Shown here: in pieces, positions 7,785 to 18,205 of the stretch
Layout: each line of letters starts with the position of its first letter
Numbering within the stretch: the first letter of the stretch is position 1
Assembly: GCA_017480115.1 (NCBI GenBank)
Contig: JAFVBH010000013.1
Coordinates: 1 to 34,154 of the forward strand
Direction: 5' to 3'
DNA length: 34,154 nt
DNA from: Clostridia bacterium
GTDB taxonomy: Bacteria; Bacillota; Clostridia; Oscillospirales; Acutalibacteraceae
Translations under genes and position numbers: made by a program
The notes under the pieces: model-generated
The model's input: the letters and a program-made list of their open reading frames with translations, nothing else
The model's database searches: none
Told to the model about the DNA's origin: nothing

Positions 7785-9095
7785 TTACTCCGTGTCGTCG
7801 AACAGCAGCTGTTCCGCCTCGCCGGTCTCCACCGCGTCCACCTTTCCCAGCTTCTTTTGAATCTGCGTGGAGCGGAAACGGGCGTCGTCGATAACCTTGC
7901 CTGCCTCCTCGACCTTTTTTTGCGCCTTATCCAGCAGGCCGCCGAATTTTTCGTACTGCGTCTTGACCGCGGCGAGCATTTTGCGAATTTCCGCCGCCTT
8001 TTCGTTGACCGCCAGCGTACGAAAGCCCATAGCGAGGGAGTTCAGCAGCGCCGTCACCGTGGAGGGTCCCGCCAACAGAATATTATAATCGGCATGCAGC
8101 TTTTCCGCCAATGCGTCATCGGCGGACAGCACCTCGGCGTACAGTCCCTCGGTGGCGAGGTACATCACCGCAAAGGGCGTCGTTTCGGGAACGCTGATGT
8201 ATTTCGACGAAACGTCGCGGGCTTCATTGATGACCCGCTGCCGCAGAGCTTTCCGCGCTGCGGCGAGCGCTTCGGGATCGGCTGCCTCCGCCGCCTGCTG
8301 AATGCGGATATAATCCTCTACGGGGAATTTGGAATCCAGCGGCATATAGGTCCGGCTGCCGTCGCCGGCGGGAATAATCACGGCAAATTCCACCTTGTTA
8401 TCCGTGCCCTTGGGGCTGAAATTCTCCACGTATCTGCCGGGAATAATTTGATCAAGGATCCCCTTCAGCTGCACCTCCGCCCACGTGCCGCGGGTCTTGA
8501 CGTTGGTCAGCACCCGATTCAGCGCGGTGACGTTATCCGTCACGCCGGTGGACAGCTCCTTCATCTCACCCAGGGATTTATACAAATTTTCCAGCTGCTT
8601 CGACACCGTCTCAAACGATGCGTCCAGCCGCTTTTGCAGCGTCTCGTCCAGCTTTTCACTGACGGTCATGCGCATCTGTTCCAGCTTTTGTTCGTTGCCG
8701 GTGCGGATCCGTTCCAGCGCTTCGGAAAGCATGCGCGTTTGCTTCTCGCTCTGGGCAATATTTTTTTCCTGCAGCTGATTCATAGAATTATTCAAAAGTT
8801 GATTCAGCTGCAGCTCATGCTCCAAGGTATGCTTGTTCATCTTTTCCAGACGGTCCGCAATGCCGCGAATCTGTATCGCCGTGTCTCTGCGGACGGCGTC
8901 GGTCGCCTGCAGCGTATCGCTGCGGGAACGGGCAAATTCGTCCGCCACGGTACGGCTCAGCGCGTCCAGCCCGGTCTGGGTTTTCAACAGCGCCTCGGCG
9001 GTTTTGCCGTCATTTTTTAGCAGCAGCGCGATGATCACCAGAATACCGGTAATCATCACCCCAGACAAAATATAAAAAACGATCATTGTATCCAT
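7785..9095 (-). CDS. rmuC: RmuC-family DNA recombination protein
   Basis: 436 aa. An N-terminal membrane segment at about residues 5-26 is followed by a long heptad-rich coiled coil to about residue 190. The RmuC nuclease-like core then shows RGTWAEVQLKGILDQI near 205-220 and PLDSKFPVEDY near 252-262. RmuC proteins limit inversion at short inverted repeats in E. coli; their biochemistry is not settled. The length agrees with the family. The start has AAAGGA six bases upstream. Transcription diverges from the binding-lipoprotein gene at 9280. The GH3 gene starts 60 nt downstream and may be co-transcribed. Confidence 0.9.
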   Translation of the reverse strand: MDTMIVFYILSGVMITGILVIIALLLKNDGKTAEALLKTQTGLDALSRTVADEFARSRSDTLQATDAVRRDTAIQIRGIADRLEKMNKHTLEHELQLNQLLNNSMNQLQEKNIAQSEKQTRMLSEALERIRTGNEQKLEQMRMTVSEKLDETLQKRLDASFETVSKQLENLYKSLGEMKELSTGVTDNVTALNRVLTNVKTRGTWAEVQLKGILDQIIPGRYVENFSPKGTDNKVEFAVIIPAGDGSRTYMPLDSKFPVEDYIRIQQAAEAADPEALAAARKALRQRVINEARDVSSKYISVPETTPFAVMYLATEGLYAEVLSADDALAEKLHADYNILLAGPSTVTALLNSLAMGFRTLAVNEKAAEIRKMLAAVKTQYEKFGGLLDKAQKKVEEAGKVIDDARFRSTQIQKKLGKVDAVETGEAEQLLFDDTE

Positions 9096-9193
9096 ACAGG
9101 TTCCTTTCTAACGGACATATATATACATCATACAACATTACGTTAAAATTTGCAATCTGCATTCGTGTTATTTCACAAATAAAAATAATTAAA

Positions 9194-9215
9194 ATTTTCC
9201 GAAAGTATGGAAAAT
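9194..9215. promoter_or_regulatory. Inverted repeat, candidate operator
   Basis: ATTTTCC (9194-9200) and GGAAAAT (9209-9215) are exact reverse complements separated by 8 nt. They lie just upstream of, and partly over, the -35 position of the promoter reading into the binding-lipoprotein gene at 9280. A dimeric regulator could bind here. No matching regulator is visible in the window. Confidence 0.4.
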
Positions 9216-9227
9216 ACGAAGTCGCTT

Positions 9228-9236
9228 TGTTATACT
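9228..9236 (+). promoter_or_regulatory. Extended -10 promoter of the binding-lipoprotein gene
   Basis: TGTTATACT is a TGn-extended -10 (TATACT at 9231-9236) with no good -35 seventeen bases upstream. It lies 44 nt before the ATG at 9280, whose ribosome site AAGGAGGA is at 9266-9273. Confidence 0.55.
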
Positions 9237-9279
9237 ATAAATAATTACGCTATATAAAATTTCTGAAGGAGGAGCGACC

Positions 9280-10866
9280 ATGCGCAAGAAACTCATTTGC
9301 GTCCTGTTGGCGCTGGCACTGACAACAGGCTTATTTTCCGGCTGTTCACGCAGTAAGAGCCTGAACTTCTCCTACCCCGTCACCGACGATGTGCGCACCT
9401 TTGATCCCCAGTATACGACCGCCCCCACGGCAAGAACCGTCATTACGAATTGCTTTGACTGTCTGGTGGCACAGGATGCGGACGGCAATATCATTCCCGC
9501 CGCCGCAGAAAGCTGGGAGCAGCACGGCAGAATGTACACGTTCCGTCTGCGCGCCGACGCGGCATGGAAGATTCCCGACGTGGTGCTGAACACGTTTGCG
9601 GACAAGATCCCCAAAACCTATGCGCCCGTGGTAACCGCTGCGGACTTTGTATTTGCGTTTCGTCGGCTGGCGTCCCCGGAAACGGACGCACCCGCCGCCT
9701 ATATTTTTGATTCCATACAAAATTTCACCGAAGCCCGCGCAGGACTGGTCGCCCCCGACACCATTGCGGTCACCGCAAGCTCGGACTATACGCTGACCAT
9801 CACCACCGCCTACGACGATCCCGATTTCCTGACCAAGCTGTCCATGCCGGAGGCAGCCCCCTGCCACGAGGAGTTTTTTGAGCTTTGCGGCGGCAGATAC
9901 GGCTTGGGCAGAGGGTATCTGATCTACAACGGTCCCTATTACCTGACCCGATGGGAGGAAAAATCCCTTTACCGCATTTCCAAGGACGATGAATATACCG
10001 GTCTGCGCGCCGTCGGCGCCGACGCGGTCTGGTTCTACTATAACGAGGACGCGCAGAAGATGAACGACAAGCTGGCGGACGGCGTTTACAGCGCGGGGAT
10101 CACCAATATCACCGCCTTTTCGCCGGACACGGTAGATTCCGATTATACCGTGACCGAGATCAACGACGTACTGCACGCGCTGATTTTCAATTGCAGCGCC
10201 GGCACTGCCGCCACCCCCGCGCTTCGGCAAGCGTTGATCCTTTCTGCCGATAACGATATATTTTCCGGCACGCAGAGCTATTTCCCCGCCATAACGGCGG
10301 CTTCGCTGCCCGACGGCGTAACGGAAAATAAGCTGCCGGCAGAGAATGTCCCCGCCGCAAAAACCGCGCTGAAGGCCGGGCTTGCGGAGCTGGGAACGGA
10401 GAAGGCGGAAATTACCGTGCTTTGCACCGCCGCGCATGAAGATATGTTAAAGCAGCAGATGCAGCACTGGCAGAAAACGCTGGGCATCACCATGAACGTC
10501 AAGATCAACGCCGTTGCCGCCAATGACCTGCTCAATGCCGTCAACAGCGGCGACTACGAAGCGGCGTTCTATCCCCTGCAGGCGGCAAGCGATTCCTATA
10601 TCGATTTTCTTTCCGCGTTTGTTTCCGGCGCAGCCGAAAATCTGACCGGATACGCGTCCGAAAGCTACGATAAAAATTTCACGGCGCTTTGCGGCGCGCG
10701 CACTGCGACAGCGCAGGCAGAAGCGGCAAATCTGCTGCTGAAAGAGCTGCGGGACAACGCGGTGTTCCTGCCCGCGCTGCAGGGCAGCACCTATTTTGTC
10801 CGCAATGCCAATGCTGCGGGCGTCTATTTCCGAGGCAGTACCTCACAACTGTATTTTACGAAATAA
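9280..10866 (+). CDS. Orphan peptide-type ABC substrate-binding lipoprotein
   Basis: 528-aa protein of the SBP_bac_5 (OppA/DppA) family. The signal peptide runs into lipobox LFSGC at about residues 18-22, so the mature protein is a membrane lipoprotein. The family opening (DVRTFDPQYTTAPTA near 37-51, then PAAAESWEQHGRMYTFRLR near 73-91) and the later VTAADFVFAFRRLASPE (near 118-134) are clear. It should capture oligopeptides or another solute outside the cell. No permease or ATPase genes adjoin it, so it must borrow a transporter or act as a sensor. The DUF1015 gene begins 25 nt after the stop and is probably co-transcribed. Confidence 0.88.
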   Translation: MRKKLICVLLALALTTGLFSGCSRSKSLNFSYPVTDDVRTFDPQYTTAPTARTVITNCFDCLVAQDADGNIIPAAAESWEQHGRMYTFRLRADAAWKIPDVVLNTFADKIPKTYAPVVTAADFVFAFRRLASPETDAPAAYIFDSIQNFTEARAGLVAPDTIAVTASSDYTLTITTAYDDPDFLTKLSMPEAAPCHEEFFELCGGRYGLGRGYLIYNGPYYLTRWEEKSLYRISKDDEYTGLRAVGADAVWFYYNEDAQKMNDKLADGVYSAGITNITAFSPDTVDSDYTVTEINDVLHALIFNCSAGTAATPALRQALILSADNDIFSGTQSYFPAITAASLPDGVTENKLPAENVPAAKTALKAGLAELGTEKAEITVLCTAAHEDMLKQQMQHWQKTLGITMNVKINAVAANDLLNAVNSGDYEAAFYPLQAASDSYIDFLSAFVSGAAENLTGYASESYDKNFTALCGARTATAQAEAANLLLKELRDNAVFLPALQGSTYFVRNANAAGVYFRGSTSQLYFTK

Positions 10867-10891
10867 GAAGAATCTGAAAGGATTGATGTAT

Positions 10892-12136
10892 ATGTCAGTG
10901 TTAAGACCCTTTAAGGCGATTCGCCCGAAAAAGGAATATGTAGAAAAAATCGCCGCGCTGCCTTACGACGTAATGAACAGCGCCGAGGCGCGGGAAATGG
11001 TAAAAGACAATCCCCTCTCCTTTATCCACGTGGATAAAGCGGAGGTCGATCTGCCCGAGAGCGCCGACCTTTACAGCGACGCGGTTTACGCGAAAGCGGC
11101 GAAGAACCTGAACGCGCTGTCGGCGGACGGCTATATGCAGCAGGAGACGGCGCCCACCCTGTATGTCTATCGCCAGATCATGAACGGCCGCGCCCAGACC
11201 GGCATCGTAGGCTGCGTATCGGTGGACGATTATCTGCACAACGTTATCAAAAAACACGAGTTCACCCGTGCGGATAAGGAAGCGGACCGTATCCGCCATG
11301 TGGATGCCTGCGACGCCAATACCGGTCCGATCTTTCTGACCTACCGTGGCAGCGACGCGGTAGACGCGATCCTTGCTAAATATACCGCAGGTACGCCCGA
11401 ATATGATTTTATCACCGACGACGGCATTACAAATACCGTATGGGTCGTCAGCGACGCGGCGGACGTTCAGGCGCTGACCGACGCGTTTGCGGGCGTCGAA
11501 AGCCTTTATATTGCCGATGGTCACCACAGAGCGGCGAGCGCGGTCAAGGTGGGTCTCAAACGGCGGGAACAGAACCCCGATTACACCGGCGAAGAGGAAT
11601 TTAATTATTTCCTTGCGGTACTGTTCAAGAGCGACGAGCTGGAAATTCTCGACTATAATCGCGTGCTTGCCGATCTGAACGGCAACACCGTGCCGGAGCT
11701 GATCGCCGCGCTGGAAGAAAAGTTCACGGTTACGCCCGTCGGCGCGCAGGCGTATAAGCCCGCCGAAAAGCACACCTTCGGCATGTATACGGACGGGCAG
11801 TGGTACGCCCTTAAGGCAAAGCCCGGGCTCGTTGACGAATCCGACCCCGTGGCGCGGCTGGACGTTTCCATTTTGCAGAATCATGTGATCGCGCCCATCT
11901 TCGGCATCGACGATCCGCGTACCGACAAGCGCATCGACTTTGTCGGCGGTATCCGCGGGCTTGCGGAGCTGGAAAAACGCGCGAACAGCGACATGCGGCT
12001 GGCATTTTCCATGTATCCTACCACGCTGGACGATCTGATGGCGATTGCGGACGCGAATCTCGTCATGCCCCCCAAGTCCACGTGGTTTGAACCGAAGCTG
12101 CTGAGCGGTCTGTTTATTCACAAACTGTCGGAATGA
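10892..12136 (+). CDS. DUF1015-family protein
   Basis: 414-aa soluble protein matching the DUF1015 (COG4198) family: SVLRPFKAIRP at the N terminus, AALPYDVMNSAEAREMV near 19-35, the family hallmark YIADGHHRAASAV in the middle, and IDFVGGIRGL near the end. I chose ATG 10892 because AAAGGA lies about nine bases upstream; ATG 10886 is too close to it, and longer starts overlap the preceding gene. DUF1015 proteins are related to the ParB/SerK fold, in which archaeal free-serine kinase was described; whether this bacterial branch phosphorylates serine is unknown. There are no serine-pathway genes next to it here. Confidence 0.85.
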   Translation: MSVLRPFKAIRPKKEYVEKIAALPYDVMNSAEAREMVKDNPLSFIHVDKAEVDLPESADLYSDAVYAKAAKNLNALSADGYMQQETAPTLYVYRQIMNGRAQTGIVGCVSVDDYLHNVIKKHEFTRADKEADRIRHVDACDANTGPIFLTYRGSDAVDAILAKYTAGTPEYDFITDDGITNTVWVVSDAADVQALTDAFAGVESLYIADGHHRAASAVKVGLKRREQNPDYTGEEEFNYFLAVLFKSDELEILDYNRVLADLNGNTVPELIAALEEKFTVTPVGAQAYKPAEKHTFGMYTDGQWYALKAKPGLVDESDPVARLDVSILQNHVIAPIFGIDDPRTDKRIDFVGGIRGLAELEKRANSDMRLAFSMYPTTLDDLMAIADANLVMPPKSTWFEPKLLSGLFIHKLSE

Positions 12137-12146
12137 TATTTTCCTA

Positions 12147-12176
12147 TTGACAGCTCCCATCGAAAAATCGTATAAT
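12147..12176 (+). promoter_or_regulatory. Consensus SigA promoter of the 63-codon gene
   Basis: TTGACA (12147-12152), an 18-nt spacer and TATAAT (12171-12176), both hexamers perfect. It starts right after the DUF1015 stop and 42 nt before the small gene. Confidence 0.88.
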
Positions 12177-12217
12177 GAGACCGTAGAATCATAAAATCAA
12201 GTTCGGAGGATATAAAC

Positions 12218-12409
12218 ATGAGAGCAATGAGTTTTTACAAACTGTTCAGAGCCGTGCTGTCAATCATTGTGACCGGCATGAGCATGGCAGGCGTACAGCT
12301 TCCCTCAACGCAGGAGGAATTGACCTCGCTGATCAATTCCGGTCTGAGCACCATACGCGGTCTTCTCCCGTTCGGGCAGGGCGACAATACCGACGACGAG
12401 GAGTATTAA
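12218..12409 (+). CDS. Small hypothetical protein, amphipathic N terminus and acidic C terminus
   Basis: 63 aa. I do not recognise the family. Residues 1-25 (FYKLFRAVLSIIVTGMSMAG) are hydrophobic with a few basic residues, like a short membrane or amphipathic helix. The rest is polar and ends in an acidic run DDEEY. It is a real gene by context: its own perfect promoter (12147-12176), ribosome site TCGGAGGA about nine bases before the ATG, and a strong terminator just downstream. It is convergent with the secreted peptidase-like gene at 12485. A small membrane-associated or secreted peptide is possible; the function is unknown. Confidence 0.75.
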   Translation: MRAMSFYKLFRAVLSIIVTGMSMAGVQLPSTQEELTSLINSGLSTIRGLLPFGQGDNTDDEEY

Positions 12410-12432
12410 TTAAGGCCACGCAAAAATCGAGC

Positions 12433-12468
12433 AAGCCCCCGAAAGGCAACGCCTTTCGGGGGCTTTTA
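12433..12468. terminator. Strong intrinsic terminator between convergent genes
   Basis: A 15-bp perfect stem, 12433-12447 with 12451-12465, has an AAC loop and T residues right after on the plus strand. It ends the 63-codon transcript. It also lies just beyond the stop of the leftward gene at 12485 and may serve both directions. Confidence 0.88.
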
Positions 12469-12484
12469 TAAAAGGTTATCTCTC

Positions 12485-14005
12485 TCAGCGGCGGAACAGA
12501 ACGGCAATCGACCGGAAGATGGCTTTAACCGCTTCAATAAAGTGGGAGAACCATCTTGCGTACCAAGTCAGCGGATTACCGTCATTATAAATGGAGAACG
12601 AAGTAAACTGCTCATAATGATCTGTCCAGTTGAACGAGCCGAGCGCCTCATTTCCGTCATAAGCGATCTTTGTGTAATCGGGGCTGATAACAAACCGGCT
12701 GTCATATCTGCCGTTGGCATACGTATAGGGCCGGTTGCAGTCATAGGCGACGATCACGTGATTGCCTTCCGCGTCGTCATAACCGCCGGTCAGCAGCACG
12801 GTATGCCCGGTTGTAATAAACGCCGTCCCCGGATAAAACGTAAACAGCACGAGATTGCCGTCGCATACGGATTTGTACATATTTTCCAGTTGGGTCTGAT
12901 ACATCGGCGAACCTTGGCTCGCCGCCTTGTTTTCCGTCAGCCAGCTGCTTGCCGCCTGCGCCTGATAATAGTTGATAAAGCTGATCAGCGCGTCGTCGGC
13001 TTCCATCTGGCTGAGATTTTCGGCGTTTTGCAGGTTGAGAACGTCAATCAGCCCGAAATGCTGCAGCGCAGCCACGGTGGACATGCCATAGCAGGAACCG
13101 CGCCAGCTCCAATTCGGATACGTGGACAGCACAATGGAAACGATCGTCGCGGGCAGCGGGCCGGGGCCGAAATTCTTATACAGATTCAGCTGCATGGTGC
13201 GGTAATCATCCGCGCTGATGTAATATCCCTGATTATTTTCATCTACAAAGTAATATTTGGAATTGTTAAAGGTAAAGATCTCCTCGGCGCCCAGCGCCAT
13301 CTTGACCCATACCGCCCAAAGCTCCAGCTCGCCTGCGTCGGCGGGCAGCGGATCGCCGCGGTTGTATGCGATTTTGCCGCCCTCCTCGGTCGCCCAGCCT
13401 GCAAGCGCCAGATCGGCGGGAATGCCGTCAAACGCAAGAACGCTGCCGCGGTAGGAATCGTCGGCATAGCCGGGACGGGATGCGGAATATGTTCTGGTAT
13501 ACGGTTGAACGCCGTCCAGCGAGGAATGATATGTCACCGTGACCGTATCCGAATCAAAAATCGGCAGCACCGTATCAATCGCGAAGCCGTAGCCGGAAAC
13601 ACCGGCGTCGGACACCAGCGTGACCGAAAACGAATTGCCCGACACATAGACCGTCTCACCGGCAAGCGCGTCGCCGTCGTAATAACCGACCAGCGCGTCG
13701 TTGCCGTCGTACAGCGCAAGATAATCGCCGGTTTTCACGTCCGCGTCGAACAACTCGCCGACCGTCAGCGTCTGCGATTCGGCAGGCACGCGGACGACCT
13801 CGGCAAACGGCTCCACGTAGGTATCCTTCGAGAACGTCACCAACAGACCGTCGGCAGGCACGTCGGCGGTATATGTCCATGTCTCCACCGTATTATCCGC
13901 ATAGGCATGGTCGCTTTCCGGATATGCCTGCGCGGCAAACGAAGGTACCGCAAATACAGACAGCAGCATAACTGCCGCAAGCATTACAGCAAGTATTTTT
14001 CTCAT
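12485..14005 (-). CDS. Secreted papain-like cysteine-peptidase-fold protein with CUB-like domain
   Basis: 506 aa. The signal peptide is residues 1-24 (cleavage near PSFAA). A CUB-like domain spans about 40-145: GDYLALYDGND near 93-103, then GYYDG and SGNSFSVTLVSDAGVSGYGF near 122-141. An InlB-B/Flg_new-like repeat lies at about 150-233, ending GELELWAVW. A papain-like domain follows with Cys305 in WRGSCYGMS, His401 in TGHTVLLTG and Asp422 or Asn424 in AYDCN as likely triad. The last 26 residues form an aromatic, basic amphipathic tail ending AVLFRR. ATG 14005 was chosen because AAAGGGG is eight bases upstream; a GTG nine bases earlier overlaps that site. The substrate is unknown; surface protein turnover is a guess. 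Confidence 0.72.
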   Translation of the reverse strand: MRKILAVMLAAVMLLSVFAVPSFAAQAYPESDHAYADNTVETWTYTADVPADGLLVTFSKDTYVEPFAEVVRVPAESQTLTVGELFDADVKTGDYLALYDGNDALVGYYDGDALAGETVYVSGNSFSVTLVSDAGVSGYGFAIDTVLPIFDSDTVTVTYHSSLDGVQPYTRTYSASRPGYADDSYRGSVLAFDGIPADLALAGWATEEGGKIAYNRGDPLPADAGELELWAVWVKMALGAEEIFTFNNSKYYFVDENNQGYYISADDYRTMQLNLYKNFGPGPLPATIVSIVLSTYPNWSWRGSCYGMSTVAALQHFGLIDVLNLQNAENLSQMEADDALISFINYYQAQAASSWLTENKAASQGSPMYQTQLENMYKSVCDGNLVLFTFYPGTAFITTGHTVLLTGGYDDAEGNHVIVAYDCNRPYTYANGRYDSRFVISPDYTKIAYDGNEALGSFNWTDHYEQFTSFSIYNDGNPLTWYARWFSHFIEAVKAIFRSIAVLFRR

Positions 14006-14028
14006 GGGATTCACCCCTTTACATCATA

Positions 14029-14057
14029 ATTATACAATCCTGATTTTAAAAAGTAAA
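14029..14057 (-). promoter_or_regulatory. Promoter of the secreted peptidase-like gene
   Basis: On the minus strand TTTACT (14057-14052), 17 nt, TATAAT (14034-14029). The -10 is perfect and the -35 is 4/6. It sits 24 nt upstream of the chosen ATG. Confidence 0.65.
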
Positions 14058-14217
14058 TAAAAATGACGCAAAAAATTTTCCGCAAGACAAAAAATAGCCG
14101 ACATCAGCAGCCGTCCGCCTCCGATTTCCCGAGGAAAAACAAAGCCGTAAGCCGCTGCCGCAAAGTTTCTGCGGCTGACGACCTACGACTTTAGACGCTA
14201 TTTGCTGTTTTTGCCGA

Positions 14218-15969
14218 TCAATACTTGCTTCTTGCGGTATAGCCGGTATGCAGGATCGCGTGCGCCTTATGGCTGCCGGGCGCGCAGAAGAACTCGTCGT
14301 AAACCTGCTTGATGTCCGGATTCTCGTGGGACTTTCTGACGGGCAGATGCTTATCGTCCTCATACAGACCCGCCGCGCGGACGGCGCGAATGTCCACATT
14401 GTTGCGTACAGACGCGGGCTGAATCGGCTGACCGCCGCCGTTGACGCAGCCGCCGGGGCACGCCATGATCTCGATGAAATCATAGCTCTTTTCGCCGGAT
14501 TTCACCATATCCAGCAATTTCTTGGCGTTGGCAAGCCCGGAGGCGACCGCCACGCGCACGGTGTTGCCCGCGATCTCATAGGTCGCTTCTTTAATCCCCT
14601 TGGTGCCGCGCACATCGGTGAAATTGATATTCTCGTCGGTCAGGCTGTCGCCGGTCAGCTTCTCATAAGCGGTACGCAGCGCCGCCTCCATAACGCCGCC
14701 GGTCGCGCCGAAGATCGTACCCGCGCCGGAGCCAAGCCCGAAGGGCGCGTCAAACGTCTCGTCGGGCAGGACGTTAAAGAGAATGCCCTCTTTCTTAATC
14801 ATGCGGGCAAGCTCGCGGGTGGTGATGACCGCGTCGATGTCCGCAAGTCCCTCCACCGCAGTGTGATCCAACCGCTCCGCTTCAAACTTCTTGGCAGTGC
14901 AGGGCATCACGGCGACGGAGAAAATATCCTTGGGATCGATGCCCTCGCGCTCGGCATAGAAGGTCTTTGCCGTCGCGCCGAACATACCCATGGGGGATTT
15001 GCAGGTGGACAGATGGGGGATCATCTCGGGATAATAGTACTCGCAAAACTTGATCCAGCCGGGGGAGCAGGAGGTAATAATGGGCAGATTTTCCTTTTTG
15101 GTATATCTGTCGATAAACTCGTTCGCTTCCTCCATAATGGTCAGGTCGGCGGAAAAATTGGTATCGAACACACGGTCAAAGCCCAGTCTTCTGAGCGCGG
15201 CGACCATCTTGCCGGTGACGACAGACCCCATGGGATAGCCGAACTCCTCGCCCAGCCCCACGCGGATCGCCGGGGCGGTCTGCACGATCACGTGCTTTTT
15301 GGGATCGTTGATGGCGTCAAATACGCGCTGGGTGTCGTCGCGCTCGCTCAGCGCGCCGGTCGGGCAGGCGGTGATGCACTGGCCGCAGGAAACGCAGGCG
15401 GTATCCGCCAGCGGCCGCTCGAACGGAGAGGCGATATGCGTATCGATACCGCGGTCATTCGCGCCGATCACGCCGACCGCCTGATTTTTGGAGCAGACAG
15501 CCACGCAGCGGCGGCAAAGCACGCACTTTTCGTTATCTCTGTACATATGGGACGCGGACGCGTCGATCTCATATTTCGGGGTGAAGCCCGCAAAGCGGTG
15601 AGAATCGGCAATGCCGTAATCCCTGCTCAGCTTTTGCAGCTCACAGTTGCCCGAACGCACGCAGGACAGACATTCCTGCTTATGGGTGGAAAGGATCAGC
15701 TCCAGCGTGGTCTTGCGCGCCTCGATGACCTTGGGGGAATTGGTGATGATCTCCATGCCCTCGCTGACGGGGAACACGCAGGCGGCGACCAGGCTTCTTG
15801 CGCCCTTGACCTCCACCACGCAGACGCGGCAGGCGCCGATCTCGTTGATCTCTTTCAGATAGCACAGGGTCGGGATCTCGATTCCGGCAAGGCGGGCAGC
15901 CTCTAAAATGCTGACCCCGGCGGGAACGGAATATTCCCTGTTATTGATTTTGATATTTACGTTACTCAT
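14218..15969 (-). CDS. hydA: NADH-dependent [FeFe]-hydrogenase catalytic subunit (HydA, group A6-like)
   Basis: 583-aa cytoplasmic enzyme forming or splitting H2. N-terminal [2Fe-2S] ligands are C36, C47, C50 and C64. A His-ligated [4Fe-4S] site has H96, C100, C103 and C109. Two [4Fe-4S] sites have C149/C152/C155/C159 and C192/C195/C198/C202. H-cluster loops: L1 TSCSPGW near 299-305, L2 [10 protein letters not shown] near 355-364 and L3 [15 protein letters not shown] near 501-515. L1 has Ser where M1 enzymes have the second Cys of TSCCP, and an extra Cys occurs in LSTCKSP near 320-326. ATG 15969 starts the ferredoxin domain; longer readings enter hydB. It is last in the leftward operon, 14 nt after hydB. 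Confidence 0.93.
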   Translation of the reverse strand: MSNVNIKINNREYSVPAGVSILEAARLAGIEIPTLCYLKEINEIGACRVCVVEVKGARSLVAACVFPVSEGMEIITNSPKVIEARKTTLELILSTHKQECLSCVRSGNCELQKLSRDYGIADSHRFAGFTPKYEIDASASHMYRDNEKCVLCRRCVAVCSKNQAVGVIGANDRGIDTHIASPFERPLADTACVSCGQCITACPTGALSERDDTQRVFDAINDPKKHVIVQTAPAIRVGLGEEFGYPMGSVVTGKMVAALRRLGFDRVFDTNFSADLTIMEEANEFIDRYTKKENLPIITSCSPGWIKFCEYYYPEMIPHLSTCKSPMGMFGATAKTFYAEREGIDPKDIFSVAVMPCTAKKFEAERLDHTAVEGLADIDAVITTRELARMIKKEGILFNVLPDETFDAPFGLGSGAGTIFGATGGVMEAALRTAYEKLTGDSLTDENINFTDVRGTKGIKEATYEIAGNTVRVAVASGLANAKKLLDMVKSGEKSYDFIEIMACPGGCVNGGGQPIQPASVRNNVDIRAVRAAGLYEDDKHLPVRKSHENPDIKQVYDEFFCAPGSHKAHAILHTGYTARSKY

Positions 15970-15983
15970 TGTTCCGTTCCTCC

Positions 15984-17771
<1,788 letters not shown>

Positions 17772-17790
17772 ATCTCTTTCCTCCCTATGA

Positions 17791-18165
17791 TTACTTCGTC
17801 GCCGCGCCGATGGTATATTCGGCGACGGGCTGCCCGTTGACAAGGTGATCGGTCACGACCCTGACCGCCTTTTCGGGGGTCATTTTACAATAGGTGACCT
17901 TCTCCTTGCCCGGCTCCAGCACCTCGACGATCGGCTCATACTGGCAAACGCCGATGCAGCCGGTCTGCGCGATATAAATATTGTTCAAACCTCTTTTTGC
18001 CACTTCCTCAACAAGCGCGTTCAACACGGGGCGGGCGCCGGCGGCGATACCGCAGGTCGCCATACCCACGAGGACACGCACATTGCCCTCCTCGTTTTCG
18101 CTTCTGACGCTCATCTGACCTTTTACCTTATTCTTTATGGCAAGCAATTCTTCTACACTCTTCAT
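17791..18165 (-). CDS. Thioredoxin-like [2Fe-2S] ferredoxin-domain protein
   Basis: 124-aa small protein of the thioredoxin-like [2Fe-2S] family found in hydrogenase operons. Visible cysteines are C38 in GMATCGIAAGAR, C70 and C74 in TGCIGVC, and C93. The second half is the usual C-x3-C pair. The first half has a single Cys instead of the usual C-x4-C, so C93 might supply the fourth ligand. The start at 18165 has GGAGG eight bases upstream. It lies between the GHKL gene and hydB. It may pass electrons among Hyd subunits or from another donor; the precise role in these operons is not known to me. Confidence 0.85.
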   Translation of the reverse strand: MKSVEELLAIKNKVKGQMSVRSENEEGNVRVLVGMATCGIAAGARPVLNALVEEVAKRGLNNIYIAQTGCIGVCQYEPIVEVLEPGKEKVTYCKMTPEKAVRVVTDHLVNGQPVAEYTIGAATK

Positions 18166-18205
18166 AGCTAAATCCTCCATAAGTATTGCCGGGGAACCGG
18201 CTGTA

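Noticed and set aside
14050..14217. Terminator for the hydA end of the leftward operon
   Set aside because: A GCCGCA/TGCGGC hairpin exists near 14150-14175 on the minus strand, but its T-run is 13 nt away, so I do not call it.
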